Assembly (NCBI RefSeq): GCF_020497125.1
Contig: NC_059075.1
Span: forward strand, 67,909,321 to 67,973,320
Direction of reading: 5' to 3'
Origin: Mauremys mutica
Lineage: Eukaryota; Chordata; Testudines; Geoemydidae
DNA: 64,000 nucleotides
The notes beneath the pieces are model-generated. The model saw nothing but the letters and a program-made list of their open reading frames with translations. It had not been told where the DNA came from and ran no database searches. Below, in pieces: positions 42,498 through 55,210 of this stretch. Both the position numbers and the translations under genes were made by a program. Every line of letters starts with the position of its first letter. The first letter of the stretch is position 1.

Positions 42498-44740
42498 CCT
42501 AGCACACAAGCTCAGGCTGATAATAATTCCAGTGTTTAACTCTGGTGATGGCCCCAGTCCAGCTCACAGGACTCAAAGCCAAAAGGATTTGTCCCCATAT
42601 TAACTCCACCACCAAAGCCAGCATTGAAACACCATTTGTCCACTACTCTCACGACAATCTCTGTACTTCTTGTATACCATCTCTCATTCATCCAGCACCC
42701 CTATCTTGAGTTTGTCCACGGGGCTCCAGGGGCAGCGTTAAGCCCCCTGACAAGTCAACAAAGGCTTGCAGAATAGTTGTAAGACTCCAACAAGCATTCC
42801 AAATCTGCAGGGGGTAACAGTTTGGGATGTGAATGAGCCTCTTAAGGGCTGTAGGAGGGGAGAAATGCCTCCCATTCTGCTGTCTCCAATGCTACCCTTC
42901 TCCATTTCCCCTCGCTCTGCTGCACACTGCTTCCTCTCTTTTCCATTGCCCTTTGTTCTGCCGGCACCATTCATGTCCCTCTTTTCTGCTGCTTCACTAA
43001 CCTATGTGTTCTCACCAGTCCCACCACCACATACATCACCTAAGAGTCACCTAGAAAGTGAACACCTTAAGAAGTCCAAAAAAATGGGGCCACCGAGGCT
43101 AGCAGGCCATCTTGGGTGCAGGGAAGTAGGGGGACACAGAACAGCAGGGAGGCATGTCCAGGCACATCCCAAACACTCTCAGATAGGATCTGGGGGAAAA
43201 TAAATCTTAGCAGTGTTTAAACGTGGTAACCTTTTATTTTTGAAAATATCTTAATAAACTCAGCTTGTCTGATCCAATTTTGTTGGAAAAATTCTCTTTT
43301 GACCCTTGGCAAGTCTCCTTAGCAATTGGTTTATACTTTGATGTCTGTCTCTGCAAGGGAAAGGGCTACAAACTTCCATTAAAATAATAAATATAAGCGC
43401 TTAAGGGTAGGATTTGCAAATGTGCTTTCCTTTGGTCTAACTGCTCCCACCGCTATCAGGGATAGAACTCCCACTGACTTCAATGAGAGCAAAGTTAGGC
43501 CAATGCGGAGTGCTTCTGACAATCTCACCCGACAGCTCCGGTAGCCGTGTGGAGTCCTGTTTTAAGTTCCCTGGAGTCAGTGAGCCATTTTTACACTACT
43601 CTTTAAAATTGTAATAACTTTTCAAATTAGAAGTCTAATCAATTACTGCTCAGTGCTCTGCACTAGATTTCAACTAGATGAGTCCAGTAAGCTACAGTTA
43701 ATCTCTTTCCTTCTTCCCTTCTTCTTCTTTTGCTATAAAGTGATAAAATAAATTAGACTTTTCAAACTCTAGTGAACAGCTCTGTATTTAGGGTGTCATA
43801 ATACTGGAAGTCCTTGTCCAATACAATTAAATTTGGTAGGTACCTTAGCACCAAACCTAAACTACTAAATATGAGGAAGATTTTCCTTTGGTCGTCTATT
43901 TCCCCCTCCCCCTGGGCAAGGTTTGGGGGAGGGGCAAATCTGTTTTATAAAAGAGTTGTTGTTAAGATTCCACTGCTCCCAACAGTTTACAGTTTTTACT
44001 TTTGGGATGAAGTTTTTCCAATGTGCAAATTTTAAAATTCTTCTCAACAAAGAACAGTCTTGTGGAACTATCCCAGCTCAAAGACAGCTATTCAATACAT
44101 TCATTAAATAATGAAAAAATGAATGGTGTCAGCACAGAGAGAGCACATGGAGCCCCTATCCCTGACCGGGACCTCTAGGCTCTGCCACAATATATATAAG
44201 TAGTAAATAACAACAGGGTGAAATACACACTTCTGCTGATGTACAGAATCCCTATCCCACACCATATTAGAGAGAGAGAGAGAGAGAAAGAACTGTGCTT
44301 ATGCTGCATTTTTCTAATTAAAAACTCAGTGCAAATAGCATATGTCTCACCTGAGGGATTTTACTCTAATCTGGAAACTGGCTCAAAGATAAATACAGTC
44401 ATACATTTATGTAAATAAGCCTCTCATTGACACCTTTGTCTATTTATGTAGCTGCCAGTGAAACATACCTGAAATGACTTACTATTCTTCACTCTTGACT
44501 GGAACAAGATGAGCAACTTTCACCTTGTAACACATACAATAGAGGTAATGGATTTGGAATGCCAGATCCAAAACCCATCAAATCTGGAGAAATAGCATGC
44601 TTTTATATGAAACACTGAAATCCTTCATGCCACAAGTGGGATATATTATCTCATGTTTTTTCATAGGACTATGGATAATCAAAACTATGCCTAAATTCCA
44701 ACTGAGAGATGTCAATCAAATCATTTGCAGGACAGACATG
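42498..44740. other. Unassigned stretch with (GA)n
   Basis: It holds an (AG)n run at 44270-44286 and a 145-codon plus frame (42766-43203) with no recognisable domain. Nothing else seen. Confidence 0.35.
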
Positions 44741-44930
44741 TGAAAATGAAATCAATGGCATCTGCGAGTGCTCGTCACCTTTGTAAATTACTTTAGGTCC
44801 TCAACCTTTCTGTGCCCCCAGTTTCTCAACTGTAAAATAGAATTATACTTACCATCTTTGTAAAGCATTTTTTGAGATCTTCATGCAAATATGTAAGTGC
44901 AAAGCATCATTATGTTAGCAATAAGCAAAT
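44741..44930 (-). mobile_element. MIR-like SINE fragment
   Basis: CTGTGCCCCCAGTTTCTCAACTGTAAAATAGA, then TTGTAAAGCATTTTTTGAGATCTTC, follow the reverse complement of the MIR core and tail. Confidence 0.75.
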
Positions 44931-45065
44931 ACTGAAGCACCTAAAACTTACTGCCTCTGGAATTATTCCTCCACTAACCACTGCACAGTGCCAATAATCA
45001 TCTACCATGATCAGATAACAATAAAATTACAGATTGAACTTCAACTGTTACATCCTGAGACAGTA
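44931..45065. other. Unassigned short stretch
   Basis: Nothing recognised. Confidence 0.25.
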
Positions 45066-45336
45066 AGAGTATGTCTATACAGCAGCTAGACACCCATGGC
45101 TGGCCCAGGCCAGCTGACTTGGGCTCGCAGGGCTTGGGCTGCGGGGCTGTTTCATTGCTGTATGTCCAGGGCTCCAGGCTCTAGGACCCTGTGATGTGTG
45201 GGAGGGTCCAAGAGCTCAGGCTCCAGCCCAAGGCCGGATGTCTACACTGCAGTGAAACAGCCCCAGCCCAAGTCGGCTGGCATGGGCCAGCCGCAGGTGT
45301 CTACTTGCTGTGTAGACATACCCTTAGGTTCCTGGT
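45066..45336. mobile_element. GTATGTCTAC-ended MITE, GC-rich
   Basis: Ends GTAAGAGTATGTCTATACAGCA and TGCTGTGTAGACATACCCTTAG are inverted repeats with three mismatches. The interior has complementary GGGCTGGGGCTGTTTC-type arms. Confidence 0.78.
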
Positions 45337-45769
45337 TTAATGCTCTGTTAAATGCCAATTAGTTCCAGGTAACGTGATAAAGAAATCAGAAGCGACAGCC
45401 ACCTATTTTCACATTTCTGATGCATGAACTATTGCTTTCTGATTAGTGGCCACGTGACCTTTCAGATAGAAATTTGTCCATGCAGCAATGTGGATAGAAC
45501 ATTCCCTTTGGCATTGTAGAGAAGCTGACATTCCCATTCTCCTTGAGTGCGCCACGCCACAACCACTGATGCCTGAGATAATACTTGTAGGCCAATGGCA
45601 TACAACATGGGGCTAGATTTTCTGGTCTGTTCCAGCACAAATGGGACAGATTCCAATGGAAGCAGGCCAGTGGAGATTCCTCTTGAACAGGAAGTATTTT
45701 AAAATGTTAGTTAAAAATATCAGGTAACATGTTTTTAAGCATGACCTATTTTCCTAGCCTAGCCACGGC
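45337..45769. other. Unassigned stretch
   Basis: Nothing recognised. Confidence 0.25.
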
Positions 45770-46380
45770 CTTAGAAAGGAAGGATAGCTTTGCAATTCAG
45801 GCACTGGACTGAGCCTCAGGCAAGTTGAGTCCTATTGCTGGTTTTGCAACAGCACTGAATTCCAGTGCAAACTCAGGCAAGCCACTTGACCTCCGCTCCT
45901 CATCTGTAAGATGAGGAGATGAACACTTCCTTTCCCCTACTCTTTGTCAGGGGCGGCTCCAGGCACCAGCGCAGCAAGCACGTGCCTGGGGCGGCAAGGC
46001 GCGCGGGGGGGGGGCTGCCAGTCGCTGTGAGGGCGGCAATCAGGCAGCCTTCGCCAGCATTTCTGCAGGCGGTCCACCAGTTCCGCGGTTTTGGCGGCAA
46101 TTCGGCAGCTGGTATGCCGAAGGCGCAGGACCAGCAGATCAGGAACCGCCACTGAATCCACACGACCGGCGGACCTCCCGCAGAAACGCTGCCGAAGGCT
46201 GCCTGACTGCCGTGCTTAGGGCGGCAAAAAACATAGAGTCGCCCCTGCTTTTTGTCTGCTTTGTCCATGTAGATTGTAAATTTGGTGGGGGCCGTGGGAG
46301 GGCAGAGGCTCTCTTTTGCACATACAGCGCCTAGTACAAGGGGGTCCCCAGTCTCAATGCTTAAAAAAAATCTCTATTAA
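45770..46380 (+). mobile_element. Old MIR-like SINE interrupted by a MITE
   Basis: CAGGCACTGGACTGAGCCTCAGG and CTCAGGCAAGCCACTTGACCTC, then CCTCATCTGTAAGATGAGGAGATGA, are MIR wording. After the MITE at 45948-46248 the element goes on with TGTAGATTGTAAATTTG and ACAGCGCCTAGTACAAGGGGG. Confidence 0.7.
45948..46248. mobile_element. hAT-type MITE (CAGGG-CGGCTCC family), copy 3
   Basis: Ends CAGGGGCGGCTCCAGG and AGAGTCGCCCCTG. TSDs CTCTTTGT (45940-45947) and CTTTTTGT (46249-46256) differ at one base. Confidence 0.87.
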
Positions 46381-47565
46381 AAAGGGATCCAAGTGAGATT
46401 CCCAGATACAGAAAAAACACAACTGAACATGAAGACTATATACAAATAAGCCACTAAGTATGTGGGAAATATTAATATATAAATTTGCTTACAGATCATC
46501 TACTTTGTCGTTTTTATTTCTAAGATTTATTTTTCACACCATCAATCCAAACTTTTTTTATATACTACAACGTTTCCAGTGATGACGACCTGGAGTTTGC
46601 CTGGAAGAAAAATACTGAACAATTGATACCTTTAGAAAAAAGAAAATTCTGATCCAAGATTTAAAAATCTTGGCCACTGACTCAGCTGCTATAGTCAGGT
46701 TTGGAAAGATGTGAATCTTTTGCACTTATATTTCAAAATACCCTTCCACTTCCATGTTTCATAATTCTGTCCTTGTCACAGAGAGTTGTAAAAGCCACAA
46801 CGAAAGCTCTACGCACCACTTTGGAGAGTTAGGCATAGCAGTGTGAGACATAATTTAGTGGAATTCTGAAGTACTACAGGAGAGCAAGATAAGAAACTTG
46901 ATGATGTAATGTGGATTCCAAACAATCTGTCACAAGATTCAATTTCAGGATATGCTGGTGCACCTAATAAATGAATATTGCACATGGTAGCATTATGTTC
47001 CAAGAGCTCAATTTTGCTGTTACACTAGTTAGGAAGTTTTTAAACTGTCATTTTGCAGTCCTGGGATTCTGTTTTCCAATACGGGTGAAGATTCTTCCAC
47101 AGATTTTCTTTTTAATTAAGATCTCTACATTTTAAATGAAATGATTCAATGTGTTAAAATTCCACTGAACCAAACTGAAGAAACTGAGCTATAAATACTA
47201 AGTAAGATTGCATGTGTGTCTCTAGGTCAGGAGTTGCAGCACGCATGGGAGAAGCCCGGGAGATGGAAAGCACAGGGTGGTTTAGGTTACCTTTGTGCCC
47301 TCTGGATTCTGAGATGGTGAGGGGTCAGCTTGACACTCATGGGGCAGCTACTCTATATTATGTCAGACTCTTGTGGGAAGATCTGCATCCCAGAATCTTT
47401 GTAATAGCATGCAGTTTGAGATATCCATTCCAACACACAGTCATGTCCCCAGCACATTTTTATACTGAGGCTGGTGAGGTGGTTTGCATCGGGCCATCTA
47501 GAGTAGCCTATGCAGTGCCTGTGCTGAAGAATTCTCCCCCAGTGGATTGCAAGGCAGAGGTGAAA
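46381..47565. other. Unassigned intronic stretch
   Basis: About 1.2 kb, no feature recognised. Confidence 0.35.
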
Positions 47566-47570
47566 GTAAG

Positions 47571-48043
47571 CCAGTACGGTACGGTACGGTGTACCGGCAA
47601 GAGCCAGTACGCTGTGCCGGATTGGACTCGCTTCCACGGTGGTGATTTAAAGGGCCCAGGGCTCCAGCCGCTGCAGGGAGCCCCAGGCCCTTTAAATCCC
47701 CGCCGGAGCTCTGGCAGCCGGGCTCGGGCAGGGATTTAAAGGGCCTGGTGCTCCAGCCGCTGTGGGGAGCCCCGGGCCCTTTAAATCCTCGCCAGAGCTC
47801 CAGCAGCCGGGCTCCCACAGTGATTTAAAGGGCCCGGAGCGCCGCAGCAGCCGGAGCCCCGGGCCCTTTAATTTGCCCCTGAGCCCCAGGGCTCCCAGCC
47901 ACCTCTGAAGCTGGTAGCTCTGGGGTGATTTAAAGGCCCTGGGGCTCTGGCTGTGGCTGGGAGCCCCAGGGCCTTTACATCTTGAAAGGCCCCGCCTTTT
48001 CCCACTGAGGCCACGCCCCTGCTCAAGACTCCGGCGTACTGGT
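47571..48043. mobile_element. Hairpin-array element with CCAGTACGG termini
   Basis: It begins AGCCAGTACGGTACGGTACGG and ends CCGGCGTACTGG (inverted). Inside are four successive foldback modules, each opening GATTTAAAGGGCC or GATTTAAAGGCCC and closing with a complement such as GGCCCTTTAAATC (about 47642-47697, 47732-47789, 47820-47873, 47925-47980). The first has a perfect 13-bp outer stem. No TSD was resolved. Confidence 0.78.
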
Positions 48044-48056
48044 AAGTCCTTTAAGT

Positions 48057-48389
48057 CAGTGTTTCTCAAACTGGGGACGCTGCTCATTCAAGGAAAACTC
48101 CTGGTGGGCTGGGCAGGGCTGTTTACCTGCCCCATCCACAGGTCCGGCCAATCGCAGCTCCCACTGGCCGCGGGTCACTGCTCCAAGCCAATGGGAGCTG
48201 CTGGAAGCGGCAGCCAGTACATCCCTCGGCCCACCCCCCTTCCAGCAGCTCTCATTGGCCTGGAGCGGCGTACCGCGGCCACTGGAAGCTGCGATCGGCC
48301 GGACCTGTGGACAGAGCAGGTAAACACACCAACCCGGCCCGCCAGGGGCTTCCCCTACGTAAGCGGTGGCCCCAGTTTGAGAAACACTG
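48057..48389. mobile_element. hAT MITE, 333 bp, 8-bp TSD
   Basis: Ends CAGTGTTTCTCAAACTGGGG and CCCCAGTTTGAGAAACACTG are a perfect 20-bp inverted repeat. TSD CTTTAAGT (48049-48056, 48390-48397) is perfect. Well preserved, so relatively recent. Confidence 0.93.
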
Positions 48390-48397
48390 CTTTAAGT

Positions 48398-49278
48398 TAC
48401 TTTCACCCCTGCTGCAAGAAATCCTTCCCACTGTGTAATGTAATTGTGGAAGATGACTTATAGGAAATTTGAAATGGTGTTGTCACTGGTTAGCAGCTCA
48501 AAGAGTATCCAATGCAGTAGCTGCAAGGAGAATGCAAAGGAGAAGAAAACGTTAGAGAATCTAATTGCCCTCTTCTCCTTCAGCAGACAGTGATAATATG
48601 TATCTTTTTATCCATTCCTGCCCCTAATTCATAAGGTCTCCTAGCAGACATTTAGAAGAGAGAAAAGATATACAACAATCCAATCCCCTTTCAAACTTAA
48701 TGTGACAGTATAATTCTTTATCTAATAAGAAAGGGGGGAAATTGAGATGAGTTGGGACAAATTGTCAGGACTAAATCCCCATTAACTAAGACACAGAGAT
48801 TCAAAATGGTAAAAGGATCCATCTAAAGGAGTCCAGGGATATCCTATGCCTCAAAAGATGTCCACTCAGCATGTTGTCCCAGCAAGTTCTATGGGGGAAG
48901 AGCTGCTTTTAACACCTGCAGCACTGATGACTTTACCAGAGGGGAAAAGCAGGAAGCCATCCCAGCACAGCTGTGTCCCAGCTGGCATGCCCTAAGCACA
49001 ACCACTCATTGCAGCCTAGAGGTTTTCCTTTTCAGCTAACTGCACAGATCTCTTAGGATGCAGTTTGGAGCATGAGGAAGACAGCTACAAAACTAGTTTA
49101 ATGACTAGCTTAAGTGACCTAAGTAGACTATCAAGTTTTCTCTACTACTCTATGTGGCTGTGTTTAATCTATAGTATGTAGTTTAAATTTATTTTCATTT
49201 AAAATTTATTTAAATGGACTCTCTCTAACATATACAGTACTATCAGATGCAACACACATGCATCCAGGGGATTGTTTT
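48398..49278. other. Unassigned intronic stretch
   Basis: Nothing recognised. Confidence 0.3.
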
Positions 49279-50160
49279 TTGCAAAGTTAACTCAAGTTAT
49301 AATTGATTGTTGCCCCTAACTTGAGTCCCATCCACACACAAAACCCCTTAACTCAAGTGTGGTGGCTTGGGGGGCGGGGGTAATAGCCTAAAGCCTCAGT
49401 TAACACAACTCAGCAGATGCTAAAAGAACTGCACTGCAGGGTGGACACAGACTAGCGCCCCTGGAGTGCTGCTAGTGCACCAGTCTTCTTCTTCTTATTA
49501 TTATTATTCACTCCCTGTGGAGCATAAGGCGCCAACCACTCTCCTCCATTCATTTTGTTCTTGAGCGAGACAGCAGATTTCATCCCACTTCATTCCCATA
49601 CCTTTCATTTCCTCTTCAATGGTCCTTCGCCACATCCCCAATGGTCTACCTCTCCTCCTTCTTCCTTGTGGTGTCCATCGTAGGGCAATATGAGGGTGTC
49701 TGTCAGCATCCATTCTCAACACATGCCCCAGCCACCTCCATCTTCGTTGTTTGGCTTCATCCACTATATTGTTGATGCCCGTTAATCGGCTCACTTCAAC
49801 ATTGGTGATACGTTGCGGCCAATGTATGTTAAGAATTCGCCTAAGACACCTTCCTTCAAAGCCCCGAAGCCGACTTTCTATCCAGTGCCTTCCCACAATT
49901 CCCCACATGTTCCCAGAAAAGACAAGCAGCTTCTCCCATAATGCACTTGGAAAGAATTCCTAGAGCAGATCATTTTACTGCAGTGCAAGGAACCATGGGA
50001 CAAGGCCCTAAAAGTATTACTGCCTGCCACACAAGTGAGTGCAGCAGCAGCTCAAGTGTTATTTCAATGTGGCCACTCTCATGCAAGCTAGGCTAATGTA
50101 AGAGACGTAACTCAAATGCAGATAACTTGAATTAACTCTGCAGCTAAGACATACTCTAAG
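49279..50160. mobile_element. AACTCAAGTTA-type MITE hosting an RTE-like LINE
   Basis: The left arm (GTTAACTCAAGTTATAATTG, CTTAACTCAAGTG) and right arm (GTAACTCAAATGCAGATAACTTGAATTAACTC) are inverted versions of the same wording. The halves are separated by the LINE piece at 49484-49913. Boundaries are approximate. Confidence 0.65.
49484..49913 (-). mobile_element. RTE-like LINE 3' end with intact C-terminal frame
   Basis: A 134-codon minus frame (49908-49504) contains EGRCLRRILNIHWPQRITN, QRRWRWLGHVLRMDADRHP, RGRPLGMWRRTIEEEM and WRRVVGALCSTGSE. This is the conserved post-reverse-transcriptase tail of RTE-type (Proto2/RTE) non-LTR elements, unlike the CR1 tails elsewhere in the window. The element ends within a short tandem tail (ATTATT/CTTCTT on the plus strand, 49484-49508), as RTE elements do. 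It is 5' truncated near 49913. The open frame suggests modest age. Confidence 0.72.
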
Positions 50161-51654
50161 ACAGTACAAAAGCCAGTATTATATTGTTTGAGAAATAATA
50201 TGTGATAATGTAATTAATTACCATGTTGTTGTGATATATATATGTGTGTATGTATGCTGTGAGTTAGACAAGGTTACACATATAACTTCAACATTCCTAA
50301 TTGGAGTGCTTTACAATCTTTACATTTCTCTAATGAAATTTCTTAAGAAAAATAGATGTAAAAAAGAAACTCTATTATATGGAATTAGTTGGCTAAATTC
50401 CACTGGAACACCGGATCCCATTCACTTTCCAGAAAGCCCCTCTCCTGTAAGCTAAGCCTTAGGAGCCATGCATTCGTCTCTTTACAAAACGCACAAGCCT
50501 TACTGCATTCATTGTGCCATTCACTAGATTTTTCACCGTGCACTTAAGTTAGCCAGGCACTTTGAGGTGAGTGAGAAAACTCCATTCAGAAAATTCTGCA
50601 CGTGGACAAAGTGCGATTTTCAATTATTCATAATTGAGTCTATCAAAAAAACTTTGAGTGTTCCCATAAAAGACACCTCTCCACAATAAGATCTCTTTCC
50701 CTGGCCAAGCTTCAACCCACAGCTGTTTCAACACAAGGCCTGTTCAAAAAAAGGTTTAAATTTGTATTGCTTTAATAGTGAGGAAAATATATTCCCCCAT
50801 TTTCCCAGTGCCCCAAAATAACTGTTTAAACTTTTTTTTTATTCAATTATTATTACCATTATTATTATTATTTTAAAAAAATAGTCCCTGCACAGAGAGA
50901 CCAAGACTGGAAATGTTCAGCTCAAAAGGTGACAAATTTGGGAAGTTATAAGAGATTGAACACAAGGGACTGGTAATGGAAAACTTCAGGCAGCCTTAAC
51001 GGAGTGGTCACTATTAGCCCTCATATAATTAAATTAGAAAGTACAGCTTTAACCCGAACTGCTCAGAGATTTTTTCGAGGCCAAGTATCCAGAGAGTCAA
51101 ATCTTATAACCATGAGCCCTGCCACAACACACCAGAAAAGTCTTATCATTGCCTCTTCAGGTTGACTAGAACCGCTTCATTGCAGATAGTGAGCTCTCTC
51201 CTCTTTTCTTTCAAGCCAGAAAGTAGAACGTAGCTAAGAAACAAACACATCTGCCAGATTTGCATTACCCAATTCAAAAGAACACGGCAGAAGTCAGAGC
51301 AGAAAGCAGTCAAGAGAAGGCAATTCCAAAGGGAACACACAGCTGCCTATCAAATATCTAGGTTCAATCAGCACTGGAAAATTGCCCATGCTCTGAAACC
51401 ATATTTCACAACATGGGCAATTTCTCTGCATAAATGAGGCCCTGAAGACCTCTCTCTCGCTCTCTCATTTTTATGTATACACATACGTGCGCCCACACAC
51501 ACACACATCCCACTGTCCAAATAACAGCATAGAACTACAAGCACAATCTTTCCTCATGAGCATCAGTGGGAAATGGCCAGGCTCTAGTCCCTCTTTTCCT
51601 TTTTTGGATAAAAAATAAATAAATAAAAAGGTGCTCACGAAAGTGAAAAGTAAT
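50161..51654. other. Unassigned intronic stretch
   Basis: AT-rich with short TA, ATT and CT/AC runs (for example 51446-51510). No gene seen. Confidence 0.35.
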
Positions 51655-51738
51655 ACGTCTTTTAGTCTACAAGGTGCCACAGGACTCTTTGTTGCTTTTT
51701 CCAGATCCAGACTAACATGGCTACCCCTCTGAAAGTGA
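51655..51738 (-). mobile_element. SINE fragment (same family as 1907-2386)
   Basis: AGTCTACAAGGTGCCACAGGACTCTTTGTTGCTTTTTCCAGATCCAGACTAACATGGCTACC-type wording (read in pieces) is the reverse complement of the SINE head and body. Confidence 0.85.
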
Positions 51739-52589
51739 AAGTGTGATCAATAGTAGTGAATGGTAGAGACCAGCAGGCAGTGTGTAAGCTGTACCAGTCA
51801 ATCCTCAACTGTCAGTCCTCTTGACTGCAGTCCTTGGCTTTTCACACAGCTCTGTCAAAGCACTTCATTCCTGACCTGCAGCAGCCTCTGCTATTCTGCT
51901 GCTGAGACACCATCTGCCGCCCCACCCCCAGCTTTGCTAGTGCACCTCAGTTTGGATTTGCAGCAGTTTCCAATATCATAGTCACTCAGGCTTTCAACAG
52001 TCATACTAGATGGTGTAGTGGTTTGGGATGTGATCACACCAATAACCTGATAAGAGCTACTCGAAATTTGGAATTTCTCTTCAACAGGAAATTCCAGGAT
52101 TTCAAAATCTGTTTTCATTCAAATCAGAACAAAAAAAAAATCTCATGGAATGAATTTTTTTGAAAACAATTCATTTCAGGTCAATCGCAATGTTCCATTT
52201 TGAGAAAACAAACATTTCATTCTGACTGTCTCTTTACATTGCAATTTATAATATAAAATAAACATTGACACAAAAAGTCATTTCTAAACAAAAAAATCAA
52301 GATGTTCCATATTCTGAGAAGGTTGAAATGTTTCGACTATATCAAAATACTTTTCCAGCTCTTGTTTTTCAAAAGGAAATTTAGTCAAAATAAACACGTT
52401 CCCACGGAAAGTTTTTATTTCAATGAAACAGTATTTTCCAGTGCAAAAACATCCTGCTGGAAAAATGTTGACCAGCTCTAACCCTGCTGGAGTGTGCACT
52501 GGAAATGCTCAGACAGATAGCATCTAAGATGACAGCATATACAGCTGAACCGCTCTCATGCCATCCAACACAAGTTCACCTATTAGCCA
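51739..52589. other. Unassigned intronic stretch
   Basis: Nothing recognised. Confidence 0.3.
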
Positions 52590-52700
52590 GCCCCATATAG
52601 CTCCTTTCACCCAAAGATCTGAGAGCACTTAAACATTCATGAACTAAGCCTCACAACAGCTCCATTTTACAGATGGGGAAACTGAGGCCTAGTCAGCCTC
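52590..52700 (+). mobile_element. MIR-like SINE fragment
   Basis: TCTGAGAGCACTTAAACATT, CCTCACAACAGCTCCATTTTACAGATGGGGAAACTGAGGC-type wording (pieces) is the MIR core. Confidence 0.8.
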
Positions 52701-53459
52701 TCCTTTAGAAAGTTATTTTATCTATTATGAAGGTAGATGCTAGTTCCAACCACTGAATTACTTCCTATCTGGTATGGAAGCTCAGTTCCATAGAGAAAGA
52801 CATGGACACAAATAAGAACAGTAAGCAAGTGGCCAGAATATTTTTTCATCCTCAGCACAATTGACTCTGTTTCTTTTACTCCCTTTCTGCTGTGCTGTGT
52901 TTTTCCAGCAAGGATAATTAAGTCATATTTCAGAGCTGGAAAGCTCCTCAGCACTGACAGCCACAATACAGCTCAGTTAAAATGGAAAGAATGATTTTTT
53001 TTTCCTGTCCTGACTTCATCTTCAGGCATATGGCAGTTCATATCCTCCTCAGGTGAGCATCAAGAGACAGGATCCATGCTTCACTTTGCAGTGCCTGCAA
53101 GCAGATCTGATATTTCAGTGTTATTACATGTAATAACTATGCTATTGCAGGGTGTAGCTCTTTAAAAGAGCCAAGGATTTGAGAATCCTCCCCTTCACCT
53201 ACGCTCCATCCAATCAGGATGGTAGGGCAAACTGGAAAGCTCCGGACTCCAGTGTGTGCACGTGTATTACCAGGTTTTAGTACTGTGATCTCTGATGGGG
53301 GCCATTTTGCAGACTGAGGCAAAGACTATCAGGAGAGCCTCAAGTGGGAAGTGGCTGTGGATTACTGAAGCACTAGCTGCCTAAACCTTGGAGCAAGTGA
53401 TGGATGTGTTCCCTAACCCATATGCTCCCACCCACTTTGGTGGAAGGGGTCAGAGCAGG
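52701..53459. other. Unassigned intronic stretch
   Basis: Nothing recognised. Confidence 0.3.
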
Positions 53460-53560
53460 GATTATCTTTCTGTTCTGTGTTCGTACAGCACTTAGCATGA
53501 ATGGGTCCTGGTCCATGGTTCGCACTCGTAGGTGTTGCCAAAATATAAATAATAAGTAGA
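53460..53560 (+). mobile_element. Old SINE-tail fragment
   Basis: TTCTGTGTTCGTACAGCACTTAGCATGAATGGGTCC, then GTAGGTGTTGCC (pieces), matches the same dispersed tail seen at 46280-46350. Family name uncertain. Confidence 0.55.
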
Positions 53561-54381
53561 ATGTGGGGTTAACTTAAGGAGCACCTCACCTTCGGCCTCA
53601 CCAAAAAATCATGCCACAGGCAGAGCAGCAAGCTCTCCAAGAACAGAATATTTGTAGAACCACCTAGCCACTTGAATTCAGAATTAAGGTACTGAGGGAT
53701 GCCCTCAGACACAGCTGACAGGATTTTTTTTTAATTATTGTGATGGGTTTGTTTTGTTTATTTTACTTTAATTTTTTTAAGCCCCATGTGTGCCACTAGA
53801 ACAAATTAAATATGAAATCATTTTCTGCCATTTAGGCAAATAGCATTCCCACAGTTCCAAAATGTAAACACTGTAAATAAAATATAAAGCTGTCAAACTC
53901 TTACAGAATCTTGCTTGTGCAGTAACACTCCCAGAGACGCATTTATCAACCATTCTTATTCTACAGAGCTGGCATAGCTCACTCACCTGTGGTTTGTGAG
54001 AAACATCCAAAGGACAGCAGAAACCGCAAGCATTGTGGGCCTTGCCACAACAGGAATATATACAACAAACCTTAAGTGTTAGAGGCCTTGTCCCCTGAAG
54101 TGCATATCTGCCTACAATAAACCACAGGCCTTCCCATGAGGTAAGAATTTTCAACCACCTCTGAAAAGCAGCCAGCCACCTTTGGGATGAAATGCAACAC
54201 TCATAGATCTGCAGGACAGAAAATGTAGTATACTTTATCCAGCTGAAACCACAAGGAGAATTTAATTACACAGATAGATTTAGTGTTCTGCAGAAAATTC
54301 TAGTACCTCTACTCTTGCAAAATATGCCATAGAAACATTAATGACTAGGCCTGCTCAGGGTCACGTTTTCACATCTCACCA
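53561..54381. other. Unassigned intronic stretch
   Basis: Nothing recognised. Confidence 0.3.
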
Positions 54382-54389
54382 ACTTCACT

Positions 54390-54549
54390 CAGGGCCGCCC
54401 AGAAGGGGGGGCAAATGGAGCAATTTGCCCCAGGCCCCGAAGGGGCCCCCACAAAAATATAATATTCTATAGTTTTGCAACTTTTTTTAATGGAAGGGGC
54501 CCCCGAAATTGCTTTGCCCCAGGCCCCCTGAATCCTCTGGGCAGCCCTG
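54390..54549. mobile_element. hAT-type MITE, 160 bp
   Basis: Ends CAGGGCCGCCCAGA and TCTGGGCAGCCCTG. Flanks ACTTCACT (54382-54389) and ACATCACT (54550-54557) match at 7 of 8. The two arms hold GGGGCCCC-rich inverted segments. Confidence 0.85.
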
Positions 54550-54639
54550 ACATCACTGGACTGAGCTCTGCAAGCTTAGAAAAATGGATCCTTCAGCCAA
54601 GGGAGTCAAAGTTCTGGGGATGAAAGACTGGTAAGGAAA

Positions 54640-55210
54640 CTACCTTGAACAAAGACTGTAGCTTGTTAAGTCAGGACTTAGCCATTAGAAAGTGTATTTG
54701 ATTTTATCTATTTGTAATCCTTTCAAACTTGAGTTCTTCTACTTGGTATCACTTAACCCTATGTCCTTTTGTTAATAAACTTCTTTGTTTTTTACAATAA
54801 ACCAGGTCAGTGCTGTACTTGAAGGGAAGGGTGTATTTTCCCCAGTTAATTTAATAAGCTGTGATGTTCTTTTGTCTCTTTAAAGGCGCAAACGGACCTT
54901 ATTATTTCTCTGAGTGTTCCAGGAAAGGGCTGGACACTGCAGAGCACATGGATTTGGGAAAATTTGTTGCGGGGTGGTGGGGTCCATCTTGCCGGGGTAA
55001 CCAGAGTGGGACTGTGGTATTGTAGGCAGGCTGCTGGGGTCAGAGCGCTGAACCGGGGCTGCTTAACTCACCGACACTCAGTGCAGGCTTGTATGCTGGC
55101 TGGAAGTGTCCAGACAAGAGAGCTTTGGCAGCACAGCCTTTGGAGGCACTCAGGGCTATAAGGCAGGCGGTGACAACCTCTCACAGGTCTGGATTGAACC
55201 CCAGAATATG
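54640..55210 (+). mobile_element. LTR-like repeat
   Basis: TTGTTAATAAACTTCTTTG (about 54770) and a following TACAATAAACCAG look like an R-region poly(A) signal, in wording I associate with turtle ERV LTRs. The right side ends near AATATGACAG. Boundaries and TSD were not found. Confidence 0.45.
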
